Source: JAUXEH01 sp965602945 (GTDB taxonomy: Bacteria; Acidobacteriota; Aminicenantia; Aminicenantales; Aminicenantaceae). From it: 5,609 nt of DNA. Under the pieces are notes generated by a model. The model was given only the letters and a program-made list of their open reading frames with translations. It was not told the origin of the DNA and did no database searches. Position numbers and translations under genes: made by a program. The stretch is from contig CBFDBC010000217.1 in assembly GCA_965602945.1 (NCBI GenBank), positions 1-5,609 on the forward strand, read 5' to 3'. Each line of letters opens with the position of its first letter. Position 1 is the stretch's first letter. Positions 1 to 5,609 of the stretch are shown here, piece by piece.

Positions 1-97
1 CGCTCGCCTCCGGACGGCTTCCTTATCAGCTTGCCAGACTGATCTAACAATCAACGAATAAACACGGTTTTGGAAATAGGTCCGCTCAGTCGAACCT

Positions 98-132
98 TTG
101 GCAGGTATCACTCGTCTAACTTATGCTATAGT
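98..132 (+). promoter_or_regulatory. Putative sigma70-type promoter for the permease fragment
   Basis: TTGGCA at 98-103 matches the -35 consensus TTGACA at five of six bases. Two -10 candidates follow: TATGCT at 122-127 (18-base spacer) and an extended -10, TGCTATAGT, at 124-132. Transcription would start near 135-140, giving a short leader before the ribosome binding site at 151-156. The call rests on sequence match and position only. The promoter looks intact although the gene behind it is broken. Confidence 0.5.
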
Positions 133-150
133 GATTTTGGATAGGACCAC

Positions 151-156
151 AGGAGG
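151..156 (+). promoter_or_regulatory. Ribosome binding site AGGAGG of the permease fragment
   Basis: This is a perfect AGGAGG Shine-Dalgarno sequence, 8 bases before the ATG at 165. It fixes that start and shows that this organism uses canonical Shine-Dalgarno initiation. Confidence 0.8.
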
Positions 157-164
157 GCTTCCCT

Positions 165-773
165 ATGCTCAGGAATTACCTCATAACGGCACTGCGCAAC
201 CTGCGCAAATACAAGGGTTTTTCCTTCATCAACCTGCTGGGGCTGGCCATCGGCATGGCCTGCTGCATCCTTATCCTGCTCTATGTTCGGGATGAGCTGA
301 GTTTCGACCGCTACCATGCCAATGCCGACCGCATCTACCGTGTGACGAGAGAGTGGTTCAACGAAGACGGTACCTCGAGCCTGCACCTGGGCCATGTGGC
401 GCCGCCCATTGCCCCCCTCCTCCAAAACGACTTCCCGGATATCCAGGAAGCGGTGCGCATACAGACGCCGGGCCGCATGCTGTGCAGCCGTGAAGACAAA
501 CATTTCCTGGAAGAAAGCATCGTCTTCGCTGAGGAAAACCTGTTCGCCGTATTCTCCTTCGAGCTGCTCGCCGGCGATCCTGAGACCGCTCTCCGTGACC
601 CGTTCACGCTCGTGATTACTGAGGAGGCGGCTCGCAAGTATTTCGGGGACCAGGATCCCCTCGGTCAAACGCTCAAGTTCGAAAACCGCATCGACGCCAA
701 GGTCACAGGCATTGTCAGGGCCGCCCCTCCCAACTCGCACTTCCACTTCGTTTCATGTTGGTTCCCTTTGTGA
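165..773 (+). pseudogene. ABC transporter permease, MacB/FtsX family, N-terminal fragment
   Basis: The 202-residue frame starts with the hallmark of large MacB-like permeases: a basic cytoplasmic N-terminus (RNLRKYKGFSF), one transmembrane helix at about residues 20-41, and then DELSFDRYHANADRIYRV at 43-60. A MacB-type periplasmic domain follows, including FSFELLAGDP, EEAARKYFGDQDPLG and the PPNSHFHF motif near 188-195. Family members of this type are usually about 780-850 residues and end in FtsX domains with three more helices. Here the match ends at HFHF, followed by seven unrelated residues and a TGA. About three quarters of the protein is missing, including every FtsX domain, so it cannot work as a normal transporter subunit. 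After the break, another frame (752-856) stays open and begins with a hydrophobic FMLVPFVKYY, perhaps a frameshifted remnant. No ATPase gene is nearby. Family assignment is firm; the choice between decayed gene and sequencing error or deletion is open, but a single frameshift cannot restore the missing length. Confidence 0.85.
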
Positions 774-819
774 AATACTATGTTCTGAAAGCCCATTGGT
801 TTCTTGGGTATTTCTTTGA

Positions 820-828
820 TGATACAAT
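820..828 (+). promoter_or_regulatory. Possible extended -10 promoter of the Asp-box gene
   Basis: TGATACAAT forms an extended -10 element (TGnTACAAT) in the AT-rich gap 774-901, about 74 bases before the ATG at 902. There is no good -35 at 16-18 bases upstream. The gap shows no transcription terminator after the permease fragment, so read-through from the promoter at 98-132 is also possible. Confidence 0.3.
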
Positions 829-886
829 ACATGCGTTTATATCAAATTGTCCTTGAATCTTGATATTCTCAATATTGCCGCTTAAG

Positions 887-893
887 AAAGGAG
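887..893 (+). promoter_or_regulatory. Ribosome binding site AAAGGAG that sets the Asp-box gene start
   Basis: AAAGGAG lies 8 bases before the ATG at 902. It decides the start against an in-frame TTG at 860, which has no such site and would put 14 residues (with KKGEED) in front of an otherwise clean signal peptide. Confidence 0.75.
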
Positions 894-901
894 AAGAAGA
901 T

Positions 902-3853
902 ATGAGAAGGCTGACACCCAAGGGAGCGATAGTGATGATATGCGTGCTGAGCCTGGTTTCAAGCAGTCCGCTTTTTGCACAGGCTTCAGGAGACCAGCTG
1001 CTGCAAAGCTTCCGCTGGCGGAACATCGGGCCGGCCAACATGATGGGGCGCATTTCGGCCCTGGATGCGCTCGATACCGATTGGCGGGTCGTGCTGGTCG
1101 GGAGTGCCTCGGGCGGAGTTTTCAAATCTCTCAATGCGGGCCAAACCTGGACCCCTATATTTGATGATTACGGCTCCGGCTCTATCGGGGACGTGGCTTT
1201 TTATCAAGGGGATCCGCAGATCATCTGGGTCGGTACCGGTGAAGCGAATAACCGCAACAGCAGCGGCTGGGGCGACGGCATCTACAAATCCACCGATGGG
1301 GGAAAGACTTTCACCCGCATGGGGCTCGAAGATACCTTCCAGATAGCCCGTATCGCAACCCATCCTTCCGATCCGGACATCGTCTATGTCGCTGCTATCG
1401 GGAGCTTGTGGGGTTATTCCGGATCGCGAGGTCTGTATAGGACTCTGGATGGTGGAGAGACCTGGGTCAAATTGACGAATGGTCTTCCGGATGACGGCAA
1501 ATCCGGCTGTACGGAGATCAAGATGCATCCCACGGACCCGGATGTGCTCTATGCCGCCATGTATCATCGCCTGCGCAAACCCTGGACCTTCTACAGCGGA
1601 GGAGCCAACAGCGGCATCTTTAAAAGTAACGATGGCGGAGAGAGTTGGAAGAGGCTCACTCAAGGACTTCCGGAAGGAGAGCTGGGCCGCATCGGGATAG
1701 ACATCTACCGCAGCGACCCACAGACGGTCGTTGCCAGCGTAGAGGCCAGCGACAAGCTTCCGGCCGACATGAGCGTTCCCGGGCCGGGCGTATATCGTTC
1801 CGATGATGGCGGCGAAACCTGGCGGTATCTGCTCCGGCACACCAGTCGACCGATGTATCATGGGCGTATCGCCATCAATCCTCTGGATGACAACCTGATC
1901 TATGTCATTGCCCGTATTTTTCGGTTCTCAAAAGATGGGGGAAAGACATTTTCGGGGAAGCCCTGGCGCGGCGCCGGGGGAGATGACCATGACCTCTGGA
2001 TCTCGCCCCAGGACAAGAACGTATTCTATACGGCCTCAGATCAAGGGGCCCACCTGACTATCGATGGAGGCAAATCCTTCATCTCGTTCAATAACATGGC
2101 CATCGCCCAGTACTATGCGATCGGTGTGGACATGCGCGATCCCTACTGGGTCTACGGAGGCATGCAGGATATCGGTGGTTTTGGAGGGCCCAGCAACAGC
2201 CGTGACCGGAATGGAATCCTCAACGATCACAATATCGAGGTGAACGGAGGAGACGGATTCCACATGCAGGTCGATCCCACGGATTGGCGCACGGTCTATA
2301 CCGTTTGTCATGTGGGCGGTCTGGGGCGGATCAACATGGAAACCCGGGAGTACACACTCATCTCTCCCCGCCCGGAAAGCATCCTCAACTTCTCTGACTA
2401 TTTCGATCCGGATTTTCCTGAAACGCCTATCCGTTACTCTATCTTTCCCGGGGAACATTGGCTTTGGCGACATCCCAGCCGCAGCCAGTACTCCAGCCTG
2501 CTCCCTCCCCAGTTCCGCTACAACTGGAGCAGCCCGGTCATTGTCTCTCAGCACAATCCCCGGACGATCTATTTCGGGGGCAACCACCTGTTCAGATCGG
2601 TAGACCGTGGTGACAGCTGGCGGATCATCAGTCCGGACCTCACCACCAACGATCCGGAAAAGCGGAACTCCTCCGATTCGGGCGGACTCACTCACGAAGT
2701 GACCGGAGCGGAAAACCACTGCACCATCATTTCCATTTCAGAATCACCCTTGGATCCTGCCGTACTCTGGGTGGGAACCGACGATGGGAATGTCCAGGTC
2801 ACCCGGGATGGCGGAGCGTCATGGACGAACACGCGGCCGAATATACCGCATGTTCCCTCAGGAATATGGTGCAGCCGGGTGGACGCTTCGCACCACTCGT
2901 CAGGTGCGGCCTATGTTACTTTTGATGGGCATCGTAGTGATAACTTCCATCCTTACGTTTTTAAAACGACGGATTTTGGCAGGACCTGGGCCGATCTCTC
3001 CGGGCCACTGCCTGATGGCCACAGCCTTTATGTTGTGTGTGAAGATCCGGTGAATCCGAAGCTGTTGTTTGTGGGCTCCGAGTTTGCCTGTTTTGTGAGT
3101 ATTGACGGGGGCAGGAACTGGAGCCGCTTCATGAACGACATGCCCACAGTCGCCTTCCACGATCTGATCATCCACCCGCGGGATCATGATCTGGTGGCAG
3201 GGACGCACGGCCGCAGCATCTGGATCGCCGATGACATCACACCCTTGCAGCAGCTGACTGAACAGGTCCTGGCAAAAGATGTCCATCTTTTTGAGAGCCG
3301 TACCGCCACGAGATGGCAGAATGTTTCTCTGGGAAGACAGCAGAGCTTTTTTAAGTTTCGGGGTGAAAATCCTTCTCGCGGGGCGGCTATAAATTTCTAT
3401 CTAAAATCGGCTCCTGATAAAAGGATCAGCATTCAGATCGAGGACATCACAGGTCAACATAAACGCGACCTTGTAGTGCCGGGAAAAGCCGGCATAAATC
3501 AGGCCCGCTGGGATATGCGGTTTCCTCCTCAAGCGGACAAGGTCTCGGCATTCAAGGCCCGTTTGGTTTCTGTTCTCGAGGAGATGGAAACGCTGGTGTC
3601 GACGGTGGACGAGAAGGATCAACTGCAGGAACTTCAGACCCAACTGGGACAGGCTGAAACAGGTCGCGCCCTGAACTCCATCCACCGCCAGTTTACCCGG
3701 AATTTTGCGGTTTATTCCGAGGGTCGCGACCTCTTCGGTCAGGCGCTCTCCGACAGGGACGCTGCACCGGGCGTCTATCGTGTAACCCTCAAGATGGGCG
3801 CAGCCATAGAGATAGGGCAGATCCGGATCAGAAACGATCCCATTCTGGAGTGA
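902..3853 (+). CDS. Secreted Asp-box (BNR/VPS10-sortilin-like) beta-propeller protein
   Basis: The product has 983 residues. It begins with a Sec signal peptide: basic MRRLTPK, a hydrophobic core at 9-25, and probable cleavage around FAQA at 25-28. I count eleven Asp-box motifs (S/T-x-D-x-G-x-T/S-W/F): 76-83 (weak, N for D), 130-137, 181-188, 242-249, 300-307, 343-350, 386-393, 566-573, 634-641, 689-696 and 733-740. They mark the hairpins of one or two large propellers, as in sortilin, sialidases and xyloglucanases. Other family signatures are RNIGPANMMGRI (40-51), GTGEANNRNS (111-120), NGGDGFHMQVDPTD (448-461), an NWSSP...YFGGNHLFRS block (541-566), and HGRSIWIADDITPL (769-782), which closes the propeller. 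A beta-rich tail (822-873), a predicted helical stretch (about 877-950) and a final beta segment starting PGVYRV follow. Such proteins are often annotated 'glycosyl hydrolase' because of BNR repeats, but no catalytic site is recognisable. The substrate is unknown; ligand binding or a glycan-related role is inference. Confidence 0.9.
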   Translation: MRRLTPKGAIVMICVLSLVSSSPLFAQASGDQLLQSFRWRNIGPANMMGRISALDALDTDWRVVLVGSASGGVFKSLNAGQTWTPIFDDYGSGSIGDVAFYQGDPQIIWVGTGEANNRNSSGWGDGIYKSTDGGKTFTRMGLEDTFQIARIATHPSDPDIVYVAAIGSLWGYSGSRGLYRTLDGGETWVKLTNGLPDDGKSGCTEIKMHPTDPDVLYAAMYHRLRKPWTFYSGGANSGIFKSNDGGESWKRLTQGLPEGELGRIGIDIYRSDPQTVVASVEASDKLPADMSVPGPGVYRSDDGGETWRYLLRHTSRPMYHGRIAINPLDDNLIYVIARIFRFSKDGGKTFSGKPWRGAGGDDHDLWISPQDKNVFYTASDQGAHLTIDGGKSFISFNNMAIAQYYAIGVDMRDPYWVYGGMQDIGGFGGPSNSRDRNGILNDHNIEVNGGDGFHMQVDPTDWRTVYTVCHVGGLGRINMETREYTLISPRPESILNFSDYFDPDFPETPIRYSIFPGEHWLWRHPSRSQYSSLLPPQFRYNWSSPVIVSQHNPRTIYFGGNHLFRSVDRGDSWRIISPDLTTNDPEKRNSSDSGGLTHEVTGAENHCTIISISESPLDPAVLWVGTDDGNVQVTRDGGASWTNTRPNIPHVPSGIWCSRVDASHHSSGAAYVTFDGHRSDNFHPYVFKTTDFGRTWADLSGPLPDGHSLYVVCEDPVNPKLLFVGSEFACFVSIDGGRNWSRFMNDMPTVAFHDLIIHPRDHDLVAGTHGRSIWIADDITPLQQLTEQVLAKDVHLFESRTATRWQNVSLGRQQSFFKFRGENPSRGAAINFYLKSAPDKRISIQIEDITGQHKRDLVVPGKAGINQARWDMRFPPQADKVSAFKARLVSVLEEMETLVSTVDEKDQLQELQTQLGQAETGRALNSIHRQFTRNFAVYSEGRDLFGQALSDRDAAPGVYRVTLKMGAAIEIGQIRIRNDPILE

Positions 3854-3856
3854 TCA
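3851..3856. other. Abutting convergent stop codons in TGATCA
   Basis: The Asp-box gene stops with TGA at 3851-3853, and the sulfatase stops with TGA on the other strand at 3856-3854. The six bases form a palindrome and there is no intergenic DNA. A terminator for either gene would have to lie inside the other gene. I see no GC stem with a T-tract within about 60 bases on either side. Confidence 0.9.
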
Positions 3857-5341
3857 GAAACGGCGCGTATGGATCTCGTGAAAGGGAAACAGCTCGGATT
3901 CGCTCCGGGCCGAGCCCATGATCTCTCGCGCCCTACGGACTACATCAGGATGCTGACCGGCCACATCACGACTCTCGGACCTGTCAGCACTCAGGTCATA
4001 CAGCTGCACGGCGTGGTCGGCAGCGTCATTTTTCAAGCCCGTGCGGACAGCTTTCCAGTCCCCCATCCGCACTGCCTGCTGTCCCCCATAGGCCGGGAAT
4101 TCCCAGTAGAGATACGCGTGGGCCTCCTGCCGCCCGGTCCCCAGGAGAGTGGGGGCGAAGCTCAGACCGTCGATCCCTTCGGGCGCCTTTGCCCCCGAGA
4201 TGTCGCTCAGCGTCGGGAGCAGATCCCAGAAAGCACAGACGTGATCTGAGACCGTGTCTCCGGGGATGCGCCCGGGCCAGCGGGCGATCATCGGGACCCG
4301 GATCCCGCCCTCATAGACACTGCCCTTGAGGCCGCGGTACGGTCCGGCGCTCCGGAAAAAGGCGGAATCCGTACCACCCAGCCGGTCGTAGGCGGGCCCG
4401 TTGTCGCTGGAGAACATCACGAGTGTTTCTTTCTCCAGATCGAGTTCCCTGAGCAGGGACAGGATCTCGCCGATCCCCCGGTCCATGTGCGTGATCATGG
4501 CGGCATAAGCGGCGCGGGGATATGGGTGCTCGAGGTAGCCGCGGTGTTCATACGGTTTTTCGGAGATCATGTCTCTGTATTCGTGCAGCGATTCCTCGGG
4601 AACCTGGAGCGACAGGTGCGGGATGGTAAAAGGCAGGTAGAGGAAGAACGGCCGCTCCCGGTTCTGCCGGATGAATTGTTTGGCTTCCCGGATGAAGAGA
4701 TCCTGCGCGTATTGCCTCCCTGACAGCGTGCGGTCATTGCCCTCCAGCCTCTCTTCCTGCCGGTTGCGCAGCAGGAAACGCGGAAAGTGGTTGTGGGCGT
4801 GGACCTGGCCGTTGTAACCGTAGAAGAGGTCGAAACCCCGGCGATTGGGATCCCCGCTGGACCCCGGGTAGCCCAGTCCCCACTTCCCGATGGCGGCGGT
4901 GGCGTATCCCCGACTTTTCAGGACTTCGGCGATGGTCGTCTCCGACTCCGGCAGAGGGTTCTGGCCCGCGAAAACACCTGCCTCCGGGTCATGCGGCCTG
5001 CCCGGGGGGCGGCCGTTGTTGCGGATTGCGGAGTGGCCCGTGTGCTTGCCGGTGAGCAGGACGCAGCGGGAGGGCGCACACACCGGGGATCCGGCATAAT
5101 GCTGAGTGAAGCGCATTCCTTCCGCCGCCATCCGGTCGAGGTTCGGTGTGCGGATGATCCGCTGCCCATAGCAGCCCAGTTCTCCATAACCCAGGTCATC
5201 GGCCAGGATGTAGATGACATTGGGACGGCGGGTACTCCCGGCACAGCTCATGGTCCCTCCGGCCAGAGCGGCGGCCCCGGTGTGTCCCAGGAATCGCAGG
5301 AACGATCTTCTCTTCAAGATTGGCCTCTTCCTGCGGGACAT
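3854..5341 (-). CDS. Tat-exported sulfatase (arylsulfatase A-like, formylglycine type)
   Basis: The 495-residue enzyme would hydrolyse sulfate esters. Its family signature is C88-A-P-S-R92 followed by LLTG at 95-98, the CxPSR motif in which C88 is oxidised to formylglycine. Metal-site residues are D48 and D49 in ADDLGYGELGCYG, and D313-N314 in SSDNGP. K339 and EGGIRVP (344-350) form the usual C-terminal substrate/sulfate-binding part. GKWGLG (152-157) has Gly where many sulfatases have His (GKWHLG). Together with HAHNHFP (181-187) and PFTIPHL (237-243) this fits a recognisable subgroup, so the Gly is not evidence of inactivity. The N-terminus has a twin-arginine motif, KRRSFLR (10-16), a short hydrophobic stretch, and one Cys (C33) in a poor lipobox (TMSC), so Tat export is likely and lipidation uncertain. 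ATG 5341 is preferred over an in-frame TTG at 5368 because AGAGG precedes it and the Tat motif then sits near the N-terminus. The substrate cannot be read from the sequence, and no formylglycine-generating enzyme lies in the window. Confidence 0.95.
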   Translation of the reverse strand: MSRRKRPILKRRSFLRFLGHTGAAALAGGTMSCAGSTRRPNVIYILADDLGYGELGCYGQRIIRTPNLDRMAAEGMRFTQHYAGSPVCAPSRCVLLTGKHTGHSAIRNNGRPPGRPHDPEAGVFAGQNPLPESETTIAEVLKSRGYATAAIGKWGLGYPGSSGDPNRRGFDLFYGYNGQVHAHNHFPRFLLRNRQEERLEGNDRTLSGRQYAQDLFIREAKQFIRQNRERPFFLYLPFTIPHLSLQVPEESLHEYRDMISEKPYEHRGYLEHPYPRAAYAAMITHMDRGIGEILSLLRELDLEKETLVMFSSDNGPAYDRLGGTDSAFFRSAGPYRGLKGSVYEGGIRVPMIARWPGRIPGDTVSDHVCAFWDLLPTLSDISGAKAPEGIDGLSFAPTLLGTGRQEAHAYLYWEFPAYGGQQAVRMGDWKAVRTGLKNDAADHAVQLYDLSADRSESRDVAGQHPDVVRRAREIMGSARSESELFPFHEIHTRRF

Positions 5342-5351
5342 TTTTTCACAG

Positions 5352-5356
5352 CCTCT
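5352..5356 (-). promoter_or_regulatory. Ribosome binding site AGAGG of the sulfatase
   Basis: On the minus strand AGAGG is followed by ten bases (ctgtgaaaaa) and the ATG at 5341. The spacing is slightly long, but this is the only Shine-Dalgarno-like site near either candidate start. It lies inside the extension that a TTG start at 5368 would add, which supports the ATG. Confidence 0.55.
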
Positions 5357-5383
5357 CGTGCATGTCAAAATGAATAACCTGTT

Positions 5384-5419
5384 GTCATAAATATTACGGA
5401 TTTGCGCGATTTTTATGAC
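5384..5419. repeat. 36-base dyad element, copy 1 (sulfatase-proximal)
   Basis: The element opens with GTCATAAA (5384-5391) and closes with its exact inverse TTTATGAC (5412-5419), with 20 bases between. The interior holds ATTTGCGC at 5400-5407. It matches copy 2 at 25 of 36 positions with no gap. It lies 42 bases upstream of the sulfatase ATG. On the minus strand it contains a -10-like TAATAT (5396-5391), so a bound protein could block or aid transcription of the sulfatase. The operator role is inference; the repeat is visible directly. Confidence 0.6.
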
Positions 5420-5444
5420 TCTACGTAAGCCTTAATGACCCGGG

Positions 5445-5480
5445 GTTATAAAAACAGCCAATTTGCGCTATTTGCATAAC
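5445..5480. repeat. 36-base dyad element, copy 2 (distal)
   Basis: This copy opens with GTTAT (5445-5449) and closes with ATAAC (5476-5480); ATTTGCGC recurs at 5461-5468. It has the same total length and the same 26-base separation of the five-base ends as copy 1, and starts 61 bases from it, close to six helical turns. The third base of the left end and its partner in the right end differ from copy 1 together (C-G in copy 1, T-A here), so the symmetry of the ends is kept. ATTTGC appears twice within this copy, at 5461 and 5470. Confidence 0.6.
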
Positions 5481-5500
5481 TGCAAGTTAAAATTTATCTC

Positions 5501-5522
5501 AATATCGCACAGCAACGATATT
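5501..5522. terminator. Hairpin after the right-edge gene, weak terminator candidate
   Basis: AATATCG (5501-5507) and CGATATT (5516-5522) form a perfect 7-base stem with an 8-base loop. It begins five bases after the minus-strand stop codon at 5528-5530. The stem is AT-rich and the nearest T-run on the minus strand (attttaac) starts about seven bases past it, so it is a poor intrinsic terminator. A 3'-end stabilising hairpin or another protein-binding dyad fits equally well. Confidence 0.3.
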
Positions 5523-5527
5523 CCGGA

Positions 5528-5609
5528 TTATTCACGGACCGAGATCGCTGCAGCGACAAGGAAGTAGCCCATGAAGCTGTAGATATCTACCGCGAATGGG
5601 TTATAACGC
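5528..5609 (-). CDS. 3' end of a membrane protein gene, truncated by the window edge
   Basis: On the minus strand an open frame enters from the right edge and ends at TAA (5530-5528). It gives 26 residues beginning RYNPFAVDIY, continuing with a hydrophobic stretch (FMGYFLVAAAISV) and ending in VRE. This looks like a final transmembrane helix with a short charged tail. The stop is followed by a drop in GC content, a hairpin and the AT-rich sulfatase leader, as expected at a real gene end. Too little is visible to name a family. The gene runs in the same direction as the sulfatase, 186 bases upstream; the repeats between them suggest separate control. The evidence is short, so this remains a moderate call. 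Confidence 0.5.
   Translation of the reverse strand, partial: RYNPFAVDIYSFMGYFLVAAAISVRE

Noticed and set aside
1..61. End of an upstream gene on the plus strand
   Set aside because: All three forward frames reach stops at 40-42, 45-47 and 59-61, and none of the 14-19 residue tails resembles a known protein end, so none can be supported.
126..746. 206-codon open frame on the minus strand opposite the permease fragment
   Set aside because: It is a shadow of the permease frame: the forward translation has clear family motifs and a ribosome site, and the reverse one has neither.
867..878. TCTCAATATTGC here and TCTCAATATCGC at 5497-5508 as a shared regulatory site
   Set aside because: Eleven of twelve bases match, but the sites sit in different contexts (just before a ribosome site versus just after a stop codon), and AT-rich 12-base similarity in intergenic DNA is weak evidence.
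986..1861. 291-codon open frame on the minus strand inside the Asp-box gene, and similar ones at 2036-2719 and 2900-3286
   Set aside because: The translations are low-complexity mirror images of the forward gene with no motifs or ribosome sites.
3892..3915. GCTCGG/CCGAGC hairpin inside the sulfatase 3' end as a terminator for the Asp-box gene
   Set aside because: It has a 12-base loop, no T-tract follows, and the bases are explained by coding sequence.
5363..5368. Perfect TTGACA on the minus strand as a -35 box for the sulfatase
   Set aside because: The matching -10 would fall at the start codon on AAAAAT-like sequence, and transcription would begin inside the gene.
4787..5377. 196-codon plus-strand frame opposite the sulfatase N-terminus
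   Set aside because: It overlaps conserved sulfatase active-site coding sequence on the other strand and has no recognisable domain; it is a GC-driven shadow.
5384..5480. CRISPR-like appearance: 36-base repeats with GTT...AAC ends and a 25-base gap
   Set aside because: There are only two copies, they differ at 11 of 36 positions, the gap is short for a spacer, and no cas gene is present. CRISPR repeats in a live array are near identical.
5600..5609. GTTATAACGC at the right edge as an integron attC end or a third copy of the 36-base element
   Set aside because: It falls inside the minus-strand reading frame that encodes the membrane protein tail, only ten bases are visible, and there is no integrase or cassette structure.

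Overview
The window carries four protein-coding loci. From left to right they are the N-terminal stump of a MacB/FtsX-type ABC permease (+), a full-length secreted Asp-box (BNR/VPS10-like) beta-propeller protein (+), a full-length Tat-type sulfatase (-), and at the right edge the last 26 codons of an unidentified membrane protein (-). The DNA is moderately GC-rich in the genes and clearly AT-rich between them. Starts are preceded by Shine-Dalgarno sequences (AGGAGG, AAAGGAG, AGAGG), which argues against Bacteroidota, where these are rare. Large families of such permeases, long Asp-box proteins and Tat sulfatases fit an Acidobacteriota/Aminicenantes-like, Planctomycetes-like or similar environmental heterotroph. 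That taxonomic guess is inference, and no marker gene is present.

Layout. Positions 1-164 are non-coding as far as can be seen and end in a good promoter and ribosome binding site for the permease fragment (165-773). That reading frame keeps only the first transmembrane helix and most of the periplasmic domain, then stops. An AT-rich gap (774-901) leads into the Asp-box protein (902-3853). Its stop codon abuts the sulfatase stop codon: the two convergent genes meet in the palindrome TGATCA with no base between them. The sulfatase runs leftwards from 5341. Its 186-base upstream region holds two copies of a 36-base element with inverted ends, 61 bases apart, plus a short hairpin just after the stop of the right-edge gene.

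Function. The propeller protein and the sulfatase both carry export signals and would act outside the cytoplasm. Asp-box propellers and formylglycine sulfatases are both common in organisms that degrade complex or sulfated glycans, so a shared scavenging role is possible. The convergent arrangement means they are not one operon, and nothing in the sequence proves a joint pathway. I found no defence system, CRISPR array, transposase, tRNA or rRNA. The most unexplained signal is the duplicated 36-base element upstream of the sulfatase.
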